Below, piece by piece: positions 54,163-63,999 of a stretch of 64,000 bases of DNA. The DNA lies in the NCBI GenBank assembly GCA_016714445.1, contig JADJNF010000001.1, forward strand, positions 930,001 through 994,000, given 5' to 3'. The position numbers and the translations under genes are program-made. The notes beneath the pieces were generated by a model. That model was not told the origin of the DNA and did not search any database. It was given only the letters and a program-made list of their open reading frames with translations. Origin of the DNA: Saprospiraceae bacterium (GTDB taxonomy: Bacteria; Bacteroidota; Bacteroidia; Chitinophagales; Saprospiraceae). Numbering within the stretch: the first letter of the stretch is position 1; every line of letters begins with the position of its first letter.

Positions 54163-55530
54163 CTATTCCTTGATTATTTTATAAGAAGACATCGCCTTGT
54201 CTGTATGTATGATGACAAAATAGAAACCTTGCTGAAGATCCTCCAAAGAAAATAAAGGTGTATAAAAGGACTGAATAAATGATCCTGTCTGATTGTAGAT
54301 GTCAATCCGTTTCAAATTCTGCCCGGAAAGATTTACGTACACATCACCTGAAGCAGGATTCGGGTAGATGAATAGTGTAGTGGTTTGTTTTTGCTCATCC
54401 AGATTACTTACCGCCGAACAAAGATCGTGGTTTCCCAGCTGGTTTCTGAATGGGCTATTTGCCATGGCAGTTTGTGCCCTGATCATTTGATCTGTAGTAA
54501 ACATATACTTGCCCGGCCCCATAGTGTAGTCCATAAAATTCATAAACATCTCCCCATCTGGATGATTGGAAGGCACACTACATGAACCTGCTTTGTGAGG
54601 ATAAACAGGCATACCTCCATTTTGTGCAGAAGCAGGGGGCGTGTCCCCACAAAAATCATTCCCACAGTTGGCATCACCCCAAATATGGCGAAGTCCTAGA
54701 TAGTGACCAACCTCGTGGGTGAGTGTTCTGCCGTCGATATTGCTGGAAAAGTATTGTCCGAAAGGAAACAAAGCATATGAACCGATACTTTTGGTATAAC
54801 ACCATATACCATCTGTAGAATCGGTAGCTGTATTGGGAATGCCAGGCAAGGTGCTCATCGGCGGTACTGAAGAGACACCACCATTCATCAGTAAAGTGCT
54901 TTTGTCAGTAATCCATACATTCAAATATTTTTTAACGTCCCATATCGAATTTGGCTTTACAATATTGTCCAGGTAGTTTTTAAATGTCATTTGTGTACTG
55001 AAGTTTGTCGGGTCCGGCCATCCTTTTGTATGGTAATTAATTCTGTCGATTCCGGGTTCCGCTAGTGAATGACCGAGTGCATCCTTGGTCGCCAAACAAA
55101 ATTGAATATTAAAATTGGCAATCTTCACCCTTCCGTTGTTATCTTTATTTGCATCAGGCAGCGCCTGATTGGCGGCCCAATGGACAAAAGCATTGGCAGG
55201 ATAATCCGCAACGTTGTGTGCATATCCTCCGAAATCCTGATTTAATACATCGATCTGCGACATAATTTGTTCGTGCGTTATGTTAGGATATGTACCAACG
55301 GCCTCGCCACTGTGGATTATGTGAAAAACGACCGGAATGGTATAAGCCATTGCTGAAACTTCTCTGTTGGATTGATTCCCAACAAAATCAGAGATCAATT
55401 TCTGAAATTCATTTTCCCATTCCAGTGTTGGAAATGTAGTGCTACAAACATGGTTATCATCCTGAGCCATAACAAAACAGTTCGTCACCAATAAGATAAA
55501 AAGTGTATAAAATATTTTCAGTCTGATCAT
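54163..55530 (-). CDS. secreted M43-family metalloprotease with T9SS sorting domain (copy 2)
   Basis: This encodes 455 residues, same domains as copy 1 (25028-26395): signal peptide, HEVGHYLGLRH, MNFMDY and a T9SS type A domain. Between residues 1 and about 425 the two proteins differ at a few percent of positions (for example NGKDVGT/SGEAVGT); the last 30 residues differ more (copy 2 ends MSSYKIIKE). All conserved residues are intact in both. The upstream 115 bp are also shared. It is probably a recent duplication. Confidence 0.92.
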   Translation of the reverse strand: MIRLKIFYTLFILLVTNCFVMAQDDNHVCSTTFPTLEWENEFQKLISDFVGNQSNREVSAMAYTIPVVFHIIHSGEAVGTYPNITHEQIMSQIDVLNQDFGGYAHNVADYPANAFVHWAANQALPDANKDNNGRVKIANFNIQFCLATKDALGHSLAEPGIDRINYHTKGWPDPTNFSTQMTFKNYLDNIVKPNSIWDVKKYLNVWITDKSTLLMNGGVSSVPPMSTLPGIPNTATDSTDGIWCYTKSIGSYALFPFGQYFSSNIDGRTLTHEVGHYLGLRHIWGDANCGNDFCGDTPPASAQNGGMPVYPHKAGSCSVPSNHPDGEMFMNFMDYTMGPGKYMFTTDQMIRAQTAMANSPFRNQLGNHDLCSAVSNLDEQKQTTTLFIYPNPASGDVYVNLSGQNLKRIDIYNQTGSFIQSFYTPLFSLEDLQQGFYFVIIHTDKAMSSYKIIKE

Positions 55531-55603
55531 TTTTGTTTAAGTTTGATTTAGTGTATGGAATAGTGATACCACCATAAACTATTGGCTTAAGTATTAAATG
55601 ATA

Positions 55604-55611
55604 CAAAGTTA
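55604..55611 (-). promoter_or_regulatory. promoter -7 box of M43 protease copy 2
   Basis: TAACTTTG on the minus strand, at the same distance from the start codon as in copy 1. Its retention in both copies supports it being the promoter. Confidence 0.4.
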
Positions 55612-55756
55612 AAAAAGAAAATGAACTGCGTTACATTATCCGGTCGGATGACTCCAAGGCATCCCACCAGAAATCGATGAAATGAGCCCAAAGATGGTGG
55701 TGAAATGTCGAAAAGCCGCCTAACCATGTTCATTCTCCCTATCAGTTGAAAACGTA

Positions 55757-55793
55757 AAAAGGGTCATCAGAAAATGATTCTGACCACCCTTTT
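55757..55793. terminator. hairpin terminator after the CC-rich peptide gene
   Basis: AAAAGGGT and ACCCTTTT with an inner TCAGAA/TTCTGA form a long stem about 30-65 bases beyond the stop of the CC-rich gene. On the plus strand AGTTTTTT follows, on the minus strand the T run is short, so it is probably bidirectional. Confidence 0.6.
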
Positions 55794-55821
55794 AGTTTTT
55801 TAAACTGCAGTTAAACTCAAT

Positions 55822-56106
55822 TTACTTTTTGCACTGCGCAACACATTGAGTGACCGTATTTTCTGAATTCACATTGGCATTAACTGTGGAGGTCGTTGGA
55901 GCACAACATCCACTTGCTGTAGCACAACAAGAGCTAAGGTCACAACAGCTGGTGTCATTGTCAACACAGCAAATAGTCTTGTCGCAGCAGATTGGCTCAT
56001 CTTCCATACCTAATATAGACATAATACTGCTTCTTTTAGGACCACCCTCCGCCATCAGAGATACCAATCCCAATACACCAAAAATCAACAACAAACTTTT
56101 CTTCAT
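55822..56106 (-). CDS. small exported Cys-pair-rich protein (metal-binding candidate)
   Basis: This is a 94-residue protein. Signal peptide LLLIFGVLGLVSLMAEGG. The mature middle has five CC pairs (EPICCDKTICCVDND, TSCCDLSSCC, ASGCCAP), then a Thr/Asn/Val linker and CVAQCKK: 12 Cys in all. Regularly spaced CC pairs suggest a soft-metal or thiolate cluster protein, not a known metallothionein. It is divergent from a SigZ-type sigma factor that is itself Cys-rich at its end; the sigma factor may control it (inference). Confidence 0.65.
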   Translation of the reverse strand: MKKSLLLIFGVLGLVSLMAEGGPKRSSIMSILGMEDEPICCDKTICCVDNDTSCCDLSSCCATASGCCAPTTSTVNANVNSENTVTQCVAQCKK

Positions 56107-56387
56107 TTTATATTATTTTATGATCCAAACAACATCGTTTGTAATGAAAAGACGAGGATGTCTAAAAAAGATGCAAAATGTACGATCTGGTGATCTGTGA
56201 CCTGCCTACTCCATAAGGGTCAGGCTGGTCCGGTGATCTAATGATCTGGCTGGGTTGTGGATTTAATCATTAGTTTTTAACCTTAGTCTCAATCTAATAC
56301 TTATCCTTAGTCTTATCCTTAATCTTTATTTGCATCCAAAACGTTATAATAACGTCATACTAAGGTTGAATCTAATAATGAATAAAT

Positions 56388-56939
56388 ATGTCGGCAATTA
56401 CCGGAGATATATACAGACAGTTTCACCATGAACTGGAAAATTTTATTGTTAAAAAAGTAAAGGATAAAGTGATCTCACAGGATATCCTACAAGATGTTTT
56501 TATCAAAATCCATCTGCACCAGCATACCATCAAAGACCAATCAAAAATTACTGCATGGATCTATCAACTGACACGCAACACCATCTATGACTATTATCGA
56601 AAGCTGGTGGTAGTAAATGGTGAAACAGAAATTCCGTATGATGTCACCGAATTACCAATAGCTAATGAACAAGGATTGGAAAAGTGTGTGCTGCCATTTA
56701 TACATCAATTGCCCCAAAAATATAGGGAAGCACTCATGCTTACTGACATCAAAGGTTTGTCACAAACCCAATTGGCAGAACAACTCAAAATATCCTACCC
56801 CGCCGCAAAGTCACGGGTACAACGGGCCAGACAAAAACTGAAAGACCTTTTTACTGATTGCTGCCATATTCATTCTGATGTATATGGAAATATTATGTCT
56901 TATAATCAACATGCTTGTGGAGGACAAGGATGTAAGTAA
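56388..56939 (+). CDS. sigZ: ECF RNA polymerase sigma factor, SigZ type
   Basis: This encodes 183 residues. Region 2: QDILQDVFIKIHLHQHTIKD with ITAWIYQLTRNTIYDYYRK. Region 4: LPQKYREALMLTDIKGLSQT with helix-turn-helix SYPAAKSRVQRARQKLKDLF. The tail DCCHIHSDVYGNIMSYNQHA followed by CGGQGC is the SigZ-type C-terminus with Cys and His that may sense metal or redox state. No anti-sigma gene is adjacent. It diverges from the CC-rich peptide gene across 281 bases. Confidence 0.88.
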   Translation: MSAITGDIYRQFHHELENFIVKKVKDKVISQDILQDVFIKIHLHQHTIKDQSKITAWIYQLTRNTIYDYYRKLVVVNGETEIPYDVTELPIANEQGLEKCVLPFIHQLPQKYREALMLTDIKGLSQTQLAEQLKISYPAAKSRVQRARQKLKDLFTDCCHIHSDVYGNIMSYNQHACGGQGCK

Positions 56940-56978
56940 TTTCAGAAGAGAAAAAAATCTTTTTATAATATAGAAATT

Positions 56979-59900
56979 TCAACTATTCCTATATTCCTGG
57001 GGTGTCATTCCACATTCTTGTCGGAACACTTTTCCAAAATAACTGGCATCAGTAAATCCGCAAACAGCAGCTATATTGTTTATGGATTCGTTGGATGTTT
57101 TCAGCAGTTTTTTTGCTTTTTGTACTCTCAATACCCGGATGAATTGGTTGGGGGAATGACCTGTCAGGGCAGTCAGCTTTCTTTGTAACTGTGAGGTGCT
57201 CATAAAAATATTTTTTGACAACTTCTCTACACTAAAATTTTCGTCGTTCAGATGTAACTCAATCTCCATTCTCACTTTTTTTACAAAAACATCTTCTATT
57301 TTCGGAATTTCTTCTTGGTAAAGTACATCTGAAATTTCTTCCACCTCGTCAGTCTGATTATCCGTTGATTTTAACAGGCCGGCAATTTTTGAATATACTT
57401 TTTGCAAAAGTTTTCTTTGTTCGAGCAATTTTTTAATTCTTAGTTTGAGTTCATCCTTGTAAAAAGGCTTTTCCAGATAGGCGTCGGCACCATGCTCCAG
57501 TCCTTCCAGTTTACTTTCCATATCCGCTTTGGCAGTGAGCATGATGATAGGAATGTGGCTGGTTCGCTCGTCTTGTCGCAATCGTTTACACATCTCAAAA
57601 CCATCTACAAACGGCATCATCACATCGGTTATGATCAAGTCGGGTATGATCTGACAAGCAATATCAAACCCTTCCCTACCATCTTTTCCTACAGCAAGTC
57701 TGTATTCCGGCAGGCAACTGGCTGTGTAAGCCACTACATCGGCATTATCTTCTACCAGTAGTATGAGGTCATTTTGAATATTGGAATGCAAGATTGATTC
57801 TTCTACATTAATAGACTTTTCTGTTTGTATCTTAGAATAGGATTCGACCTTATAGTGCGATTTTTGGAATACATTTTCTTCTATATCGATATTAGTTTTC
57901 ATAGGTAAGGTGACTGTAAATTCTGTTCCATTCCTGGCACCCACTGGGGGACTTTTCACATCTATAGTTCCATTCATGAGCTGGACCAATTCTTTGGTCA
58001 ATGCAAGTCCTATTCCCGTACCTTCGGCTTTTCGGGTATGGCTATTGTCTGCCTGGTAAAATCTGTCAAAAATATGAAGAATATGATCTTCCGGTATGCC
58101 TGCTCCTGTATCTTTTATTTTTATAATCAGCATCTTGCTATCGGAGCCTGCTTCTGTGTCGATGGCGGAAATGGATATATAAATATTTCCTTTTTCTCCT
58201 GTAAATTTTAAAGCATTAGAAAGGAGATTTGAAAGTATTTGTCTTAATTTTTCAGCATCATATTTGGTCTGCATGGCGTCCAATGAAGCCAGATAATGCA
58301 TTTGTTTTTTTTGGCTATCCGCCATAGAGTGGAATGATTCTACAATGTATCTCAAAAATTGAACAACATCACCATTCACTAATTGAAGTTCCATCTTTCC
58401 GGCTTCCAGTTTAGAAAGATCCAACATTTCATTGACCAGGTTCAACAAATTTTCACCATTGCGTTCTATCATATCGAGCCCATTTTCAAAATGGTCTTTA
58501 GGGTCACTTTTTATTTGCTTCACCATACCAAGTATGACCGTAAGTGGCGTTCGGAATTCATGCGTAATATTGGTATATAGTTGAGTTTTAATAGTATCCA
58601 GTTCTTTGACCCGTCTGGCTTCATTTTGCTCAAGAATCAGTTGAGATTCTATTTTTGTTTGATTTAACTTGTACTGAAAATAAGTTTTTATTAAGTATCC
58701 AAATATTAAGATGTAGGCCAAATAAGCCCACCATGTTGCCCACCAGGGAGGTAATACAATGACTTGCAATTCTACCATCTTGTCACTCCAAATACCTTCA
58801 CTATTGCTGCCTTGCACTCTAAAAGTATACTTACCACCCGGAAGGTGCAAATAAGTTGCCGAGCGGCGTGTACCACTTTGAACCCATTCCTGATCAATGC
58901 CGACCAGTTGATAACGGTATTTATTTTGATTGGAATTAGAAAAGTCTAAAGAGGAAAATTCAAGGGTAAGGATATCCTGAAGATGGTTTAACATAATCGA
59001 TTTTGCCTGCTCTATACTTTCGGTAAGTACTCCTGTATTATCATTTGGAAATACCGGATTATTTCCAACCATGATTTTTGTAATAAATACATTGGGTACA
59101 AACACATTTTCCAATACAGATTTCGGATTAAAAATATTTAAACCATTTACGCCGCCAAAAGCCAGGTTGCCATTGGGTAGTTTTGCAAATGCCCCCGTAT
59201 TAAATTCATCGTCCTGAAGCCCTTCTCTTTTTGTGAAATTACGAAAACTATAAATTACTTTATCTTTATTTTTTTGAATCAACATGCAAAAAATACCTTT
59301 ATTGGTACTCCCCCAAATATGGCCTGATTCATCCGGAAGCAAACCATAGACCACATTGTCAGGTAACCCATCTGCAGACGAAAGATGCAAAAATGTACCG
59401 GTAAGTTTATCTAAACGATTGATTCCACCACCTTTTGTGGATATCCATACATATTTATCAGGCTCAACAGGATCATCCAAAAAACAAGTGACATGATCAT
59501 AACTTAGTGAATTTCGGTCATTCGGATTATTAAAAAACCAACTAACCTGTGAAGATGATAACTTATTTCGGTTAAGCTTAACTTTTGCAAAACCAGTCTC
59601 CGTACCTATCCAAAATATTTCCTTTCGATCTTCGTATAAAGCAGTACAAAGCAGGTTAGATCCATCCTGATTTATCGAAAAACTATCCGAAATTTCTGTC
59701 TGCGTATTGAATAAGGTAATATTGCCATCCAGCCCGGGAAACCAAATCCAACCTTGACTATCCTCGATGAAAGGTTGTTTTTTTCCAAAAGTCTGCTTTG
59801 CATTTATTCGGGGAAGAGACATAAGTTTATTTGACTTCGGATTATATTTAAAATAACCTGTGTTGTCACTCTTCAAATAAAACTCACCCCTGTCAGAAAT

Positions 59901-61091
59901 GATCATATTGTCAATCTGACTTAACGAAGGTATATTTTTAAACACATTTGTATCCACAAGCTCATCGTGTATTAACTTCATCCATGGATATCCATAATCA
60001 ACGCAAAAAATCTCATTTTCTGTGGAAGGTTTAACCAACCTAATGCTATTACCTTTCGCCAATGTCTTAAATTTGTCTTTGACAGTGTTGTATTTTCGTA
60101 AACCGTAGCCAACTGTTCCGGTCCACAGTATGCCCGATTTATCAATGATGAACGGATAGTTAATTCTTGTTGATTTATCTATGGGTAGTTTTTCATTCCA
60201 GTTGGGTGATTTGTTTTTTCCCCATCTGCTGATGTCATAAAAGTATAATTCACGATGATGTAAATCCCACAGAGCACTATTTGGTCTGTATATAATATTG
60301 CCTGCAGGTATTCTATGTGTATCAAATAAAGGGATTATGTTTTTTCCATCATCCAAAAAAAGATTGTTATTTATTGACACATTTCCATCTTCAAAAAGGT
60401 ATCCATTGTTATATAATTTCCCTTGTAAAACTGGCTTAAAACTAAGACTTCTATAATTAAACTCATACACAGATCCGTCCATTCCTCCTATAAAAATCCG
60501 ATCATGTTTGTCTTTACCCATGCCATATACTTCTGTATTTTCAGGCATTTTGAGTTTAGTAATAACAGGTGTCACGTTTTTTTCAAAAAAATCATCCGGC
60601 AAAGTAATAATATTTAGTCCATTGGCCACTGTGGCTATCAACATCCTGCCATCCGGCAACTCTTCTATTGCCCTGATATTATTCCCGGAAATGCTATTGG
60701 AGTCAGTTGGGCTGCTTTCTAATCTAAAGAAAACACCCTTTTTTTTGTCATATATATTTAAACCTGAATTTTCAGTCCCGGCCCATATTCTGCCTTTACG
60801 GTCTTCAAATAACCTGACAACTGTATTATAACTAAGACTGAAATTATTAAATGGGTCATTGGTGAAAACTTTAAAATCATATCCATCATATCTATTGAGA
60901 GCATCTTTTGTAGCAATCCAAATAAATCCTTCTTTATCCTGCAGCATGTCAAATACCATTCCCTGGGATAAACCATCTGCCGTTGTGATAGATTCATATT
61001 TGGTTTGACCACACAAATGAAAACTGGCAAAAACCAACAAGGTGATCCAGCCAAATAAAAAAAAGATGGATTTTTTTCTTAAGAAATTCAT
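56979..61091 (-). CDS. hybrid two-component sensor: propeller, histidine kinase, receiver, AraC output
   Basis: This encodes 1370 residues with a signal peptide (to about 29). Two-component-regulator propeller repeats (EGFIWIATKDALNRYDG; DRKGRIWAGTENSGLNIYD) and a Y_Y_Y domain make up the periplasmic part (to about 790). Membrane segment WAYLAYILIFGYLIKTYFQY. Kinase: ITHEFRTPLTVILGM (His at about 843) and ATPase motifs KDTGAGIPEDHI, GTGIGLALTKELV. Receiver: LLVEDNADVVAY, LIITDVMMP (Asp at about 1157). AraC helix-turn-helix from about 1274 (MSTSQLQRKL; IAAVCGFTDASYFGKVF). Such proteins usually control polysaccharide-use genes, but none is nearby. Confidence 0.94.
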   Translation of the reverse strand: MNFLRKKSIFFLFGWITLLVFASFHLCGQTKYESITTADGLSQGMVFDMLQDKEGFIWIATKDALNRYDGYDFKVFTNDPFNNFSLSYNTVVRLFEDRKGRIWAGTENSGLNIYDKKKGVFFRLESSPTDSNSISGNNIRAIEELPDGRMLIATVANGLNIITLPDDFFEKNVTPVITKLKMPENTEVYGMGKDKHDRIFIGGMDGSVYEFNYRSLSFKPVLQGKLYNNGYLFEDGNVSINNNLFLDDGKNIIPLFDTHRIPAGNIIYRPNSALWDLHHRELYFYDISRWGKNKSPNWNEKLPIDKSTRINYPFIIDKSGILWTGTVGYGLRKYNTVKDKFKTLAKGNSIRLVKPSTENEIFCVDYGYPWMKLIHDELVDTNVFKNIPSLSQIDNMIISDRGEFYLKSDNTGYFKYNPKSNKLMSLPRINAKQTFGKKQPFIEDSQGWIWFPGLDGNITLFNTQTEISDSFSINQDGSNLLCTALYEDRKEIFWIGTETGFAKVKLNRNKLSSSQVSWFFNNPNDRNSLSYDHVTCFLDDPVEPDKYVWISTKGGGINRLDKLTGTFLHLSSADGLPDNVVYGLLPDESGHIWGSTNKGIFCMLIQKNKDKVIYSFRNFTKREGLQDDEFNTGAFAKLPNGNLAFGGVNGLNIFNPKSVLENVFVPNVFITKIMVGNNPVFPNDNTGVLTESIEQAKSIMLNHLQDILTLEFSSLDFSNSNQNKYRYQLVGIDQEWVQSGTRRSATYLHLPGGKYTFRVQGSNSEGIWSDKMVELQVIVLPPWWATWWAYLAYILIFGYLIKTYFQYKLNQTKIESQLILEQNEARRVKELDTIKTQLYTNITHEFRTPLTVILGMVKQIKSDPKDHFENGLDMIERNGENLLNLVNEMLDLSKLEAGKMELQLVNGDVVQFLRYIVESFHSMADSQKKQMHYLASLDAMQTKYDAEKLRQILSNLLSNALKFTGEKGNIYISISAIDTEAGSDSKMLIIKIKDTGAGIPEDHILHIFDRFYQADNSHTRKAEGTGIGLALTKELVQLMNGTIDVKSPPVGARNGTEFTVTLPMKTNIDIEENVFQKSHYKVESYSKIQTEKSINVEESILHSNIQNDLILLVEDNADVVAYTASCLPEYRLAVGKDGREGFDIACQIIPDLIITDVMMPFVDGFEMCKRLRQDERTSHIPIIMLTAKADMESKLEGLEHGADAYLEKPFYKDELKLRIKKLLEQRKLLQKVYSKIAGLLKSTDNQTDEVEEISDVLYQEEIPKIEDVFVKKVRMEIELHLNDENFSVEKLSKNIFMSTSQLQRKLTALTGHSPNQFIRVLRVQKAKKLLKTSNESINNIAAVCGFTDASYFGKVFRQECGMTPQEYRNS

Positions 61092-61727
61092 TTGGTAAAA
61101 GTAAGGTAAAGACCATTAAAATTATTCGCCAACACAACTCTATTTTTTCAGTTTTTACACAAATGCGTGATTTTTACTATCAGTGCGTGATTTTTACTAT
61201 TAAAATGCTGCGTTTTTCACACAAGAAGCCTGTTTTTTACTAAAAAGATGGCTCGATCCAGCCCTATCTTTGTGTTACAAATTTTAACTAAAAACAGGGA
61301 AAGCCGAAAACCCGATGGAGTAGGCAATAACTATTAAATATTTTTCAAGTTGAAATCGACATAAAAATTTAATGTGATACTAAAGACATATTTCATTAGC
61401 TTATGATCAAAACATAAGTTGTAAAGCAAAAAAAAATAATCGTAAGTAAATTATACATTGTTTGGATATATCTTCTGCTCCTCAGTTAATTTTCACCAAC
61501 AAAAACCAGCATGGTAAAACTTTATAATTAAAATCAGCAAAACGAAAACCACAAATCCATAAAGTTAGATCTTTAATTTTTTTGGTCATTTAGCTGGGGA
61601 GAGAAGATTTTTATATTTTTTAGCGAAATTGATAAATACCAAAAAAATCTAAAATAATATATAAAATTATAAGTACCCAAAAACTCCCAAATATTTAAAC
61701 CATCAATTTTTTACAAACCTAAACCTT
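61092..61727. other. long divergent intergenic region
   Basis: It contains a duplicated block GCGTGATTTTTACTAT (61165 and 61187), each followed by a related TTT run, shortly before the sensor gene start, and no gene. It probably holds the promoters of the sensor and the FISUMP gene. Confidence 0.5.
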
Positions 61728-62645
61728 ATGCATAGAAATTGTTTACCCCTTGTCATTCTGATGATCTTTCAATTTTACATTGATGCTCAGGTAGGCATCA
61801 ACACCACTACACCCAATGCCAAAGCAGTGTTGGATCTTACATCAACAAATAAAGGCTTCCTGCCCCCACGCATGACAGAAGTACAACGAAATACCATTAC
61901 CAGCCCTGTACCTTCCGGTCTTGTAATTTACTGTATTGACTGTGGAAATTATGGACAACTTCAGGTCTTTAATGGCGTGGTTTGGACGGATTTGACTGGT
62001 GGTCCTGCTGCTTCATTTATTTGCGGTACCACTACGGTTTCATTTAGATATAATGGAAATATTGTCACTTATGGTACAGTGCTAAATACTACAACCAATG
62101 AATGCTGGCTGGACCGTAATCTGGGGGCATCACAAGTAGCTACAAGCGGTAATAATGCTGCTGCTTACGGTGATTTATTCCAGTGGGGAAGGCTGGATGA
62201 TGGGCACCAGATCAGAACATCAGCGACAACAACTACATTATCGCTTACGGATGTCCCTGGGCATGGTGATTTTATTTTAGCCACTCCTATGCCATGGGAC
62301 TGGAGGTCTCCACAAAACAATAGCATGTGGCAAGGGGTAAACGGAATTAATAATCCGTGTCCAAATGGATACAGAATACCCACACAGGCTGAATTGGATG
62401 CAGAACGACTAAGTTGGGGCAGCCAGAATCCTGCGGGTGCCTTTGCTTCACCGTTGAAATTGACATTGACAGGAGCACGTGATTATGCCGCAGGAATTCT
62501 TAACCAAGTTGGTCTTTATGGTTATTACAGGTGTAGTACACTTCATGGAATTTACTCATATTATCTATATTTTGGAGGCACTACAGCAGGAATTCTAAGC
62601 ACAAGTCGAGCCCATGGCTGGGCGGTCAGGTGTATTAAGGATTAG
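61728..62645 (+). CDS. FISUMP-domain exported protein
   Basis: This encodes 305 residues. Signal peptide to about 20 (IDAQ). VGINTTTPNAKAVLDLTSTN and KGFLPPRMTEVQRN form the tail-fibre-like head seen in many Bacteroidota surface proteins. The FISUMP domain follows: ECWLDRNLGASQVATS, AAYGDLFQWGRLDDGHQIR, PCPNGYRIPTQAELDAERLS and WAVRCIKD at the end. Function unknown; surface-exposed proteins of this type are common near membrane sensors. It diverges from the hybrid sensor gene. Confidence 0.85.
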   Translation: MHRNCLPLVILMIFQFYIDAQVGINTTTPNAKAVLDLTSTNKGFLPPRMTEVQRNTITSPVPSGLVIYCIDCGNYGQLQVFNGVVWTDLTGGPAASFICGTTTVSFRYNGNIVTYGTVLNTTTNECWLDRNLGASQVATSGNNAAAYGDLFQWGRLDDGHQIRTSATTTTLSLTDVPGHGDFILATPMPWDWRSPQNNSMWQGVNGINNPCPNGYRIPTQAELDAERLSWGSQNPAGAFASPLKLTLTGARDYAAGILNQVGLYGYYRCSTLHGIYSYYLYFGGTTAGILSTSRAHGWAVRCIKD

Positions 62646-62860
62646 TAGTTAAAATAGTAGTTCAAAGTGTTCCATTTGGTATGTTAAAATTATTGTAAGT
62701 AGTTTGAAGTCACTAACCTAATCTTATGTATTTTGCTTATCTAAATAGTTACTTTATTTTTTCAAATCAGCTGATAACTTATAAAACTTTGATGTAATTT
62801 ATTGTATATTTATATTGTTTGTTTTGTTTATTTTTTATTTAAATATTAAAATTTTAAAAA

Positions 62861-63205
62861 ATGAGATTAGTAAAATTATTTATTATGGGTCTTGTACTTT
62901 GTAGTGGACTGACCACCTTGACAGCATTCAAAAAAGCCAATGTAGGCGAAGAATTGACAATCACCAATAAAACTGGTAGTGATATCGATGAGATCCATGT
63001 AGGTGACAGTGGCGATATTATGGACGCAGACGAAATCTTAACGCCAGGAGAGTCTATCACAATTGACTTTGACTGTGCGGGACTTCATGCTGATGTTGAA
63101 GCAACGATTCATTTAATTTTTGAGGATGATTCTGAGTTTAGTTTTGAAGACACAGTTTGCGACGGTGATTTCGCTTGGGATATCGTCAATGATGGTAAGG
63201 ATTAG
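62861..63205 (+). CDS. exported acidic protein, unknown function
   Basis: This encodes 114 residues. Signal peptide VKLFIMGLVLCSGLTTLTAF. The mature part is strongly acidic and beta-rich (EELTITNKTGSDIDEIHVGD; IHLIFEDDSEFSFEDTVCD) with two Cys that may form a disulfide. Family not recognised. AT-rich 215-base gap upstream, no terminator seen. Confidence 0.6.
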   Translation: MRLVKLFIMGLVLCSGLTTLTAFKKANVGEELTITNKTGSDIDEIHVGDSGDIMDADEILTPGESITIDFDCAGLHADVEATIHLIFEDDSEFSFEDTVCDGDFAWDIVNDGKD

Positions 63206-63318
63206 AAAGAGTAGGATGTTTTGTTTGTACTAATTATAATCATATCAATAGTACAAACAAAACAGTTCTGTAAACTAAAGCTGTAGCTCCATCTGGCTAT
63301 TAATCGCAGGTAAAATAA

Positions 63319-63999
63319 TTATACCATTTGTTTTGTTTGCAGAGCAACAATTTTTAGTTGGATTAAGTCTTTTTCAGCATTTGTTTTGCAAAGGGCATAG
63401 GCTTTAGATAGATATTGAATCGCTATTCCTTCATCAAAATGTCTGCAAAGCTCAGCCATTAGCATGAAATAGAAATGGTTCGTTTTTAAATCTTGGCTTT
63501 CCGCCTCATCTATTGCTTGTAGTGCCCCATGTACTTTCGAATATGCCCAAATCCTATTTAGAGAAACCACAGGTGAATTGTTGATGGTAAGCAATACATC
63601 ATACAAAAGTAAAATACTTGTCCATTTATCAGGGTGAGTACTTTCCACAGTATGCCAGTAAGCAATGCTGGCTTCGATATAATATTGTGAAGTGATATCC
63701 CATTTAGATGCCTGTTGGAGAAAGTAAAATCCTTTTTCGATCAGTTCTTTGTCCCACAGATTTCGATCCTGATCATCATATAAAATAATGTCCCCGTGAT
63801 CGGACATACGCGCCTCCAATCGCGATGACTGAAAACACATCAATGAAAGTAAAGCATTTGTGGAATGAAGATTGGTGTTTGAATTAGAAAGAATAAGGTA
63901 AGCCATATTTAAAGCATCAGCGCAAAGTTCACTCCTTATTATTCTGGAATTGCTTTCTGAATAATATCCTTCACTAAATACTAAATAAATGGTGTGTAA
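63319..63999 (-). CDS. ECF sigma factor of the DUF6596 type (partial, N-terminal part outside window)
   Basis: The frame is open to the window edge, so the protein begins upstream in the direction of transcription. The visible part starts TIYLVFSEGYYSESNSR and RSELCADALNMAYLIL, then FQSSRLEARMSDHGDIILYD with QDRNLWDKELIEKG, and VSLNRIWAYSKVHGALQAID: the DUF6596 C-terminal domain of SigJ-like sigma factors with its TPR-like helices. A Met at 63906 lies inside the domain and is not the start. The promoter-binding regions 2 and 4 are not visible. Confidence 0.85.
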   Translation of the reverse strand, partial: LHTIYLVFSEGYYSESNSRIIRSELCADALNMAYLILSNSNTNLHSTNALLSLMCFQSSRLEARMSDHGDIILYDDQDRNLWDKELIEKGFYFLQQASKWDITSQYYIEASIAYWHTVESTHPDKWTSILLLYDVLLTINNSPVVSLNRIWAYSKVHGALQAIDEAESQDLKTNHFYFMLMAELCRHFDEGIAIQYLSKAYALCKTNAEKDLIQLKIVALQTKQMV

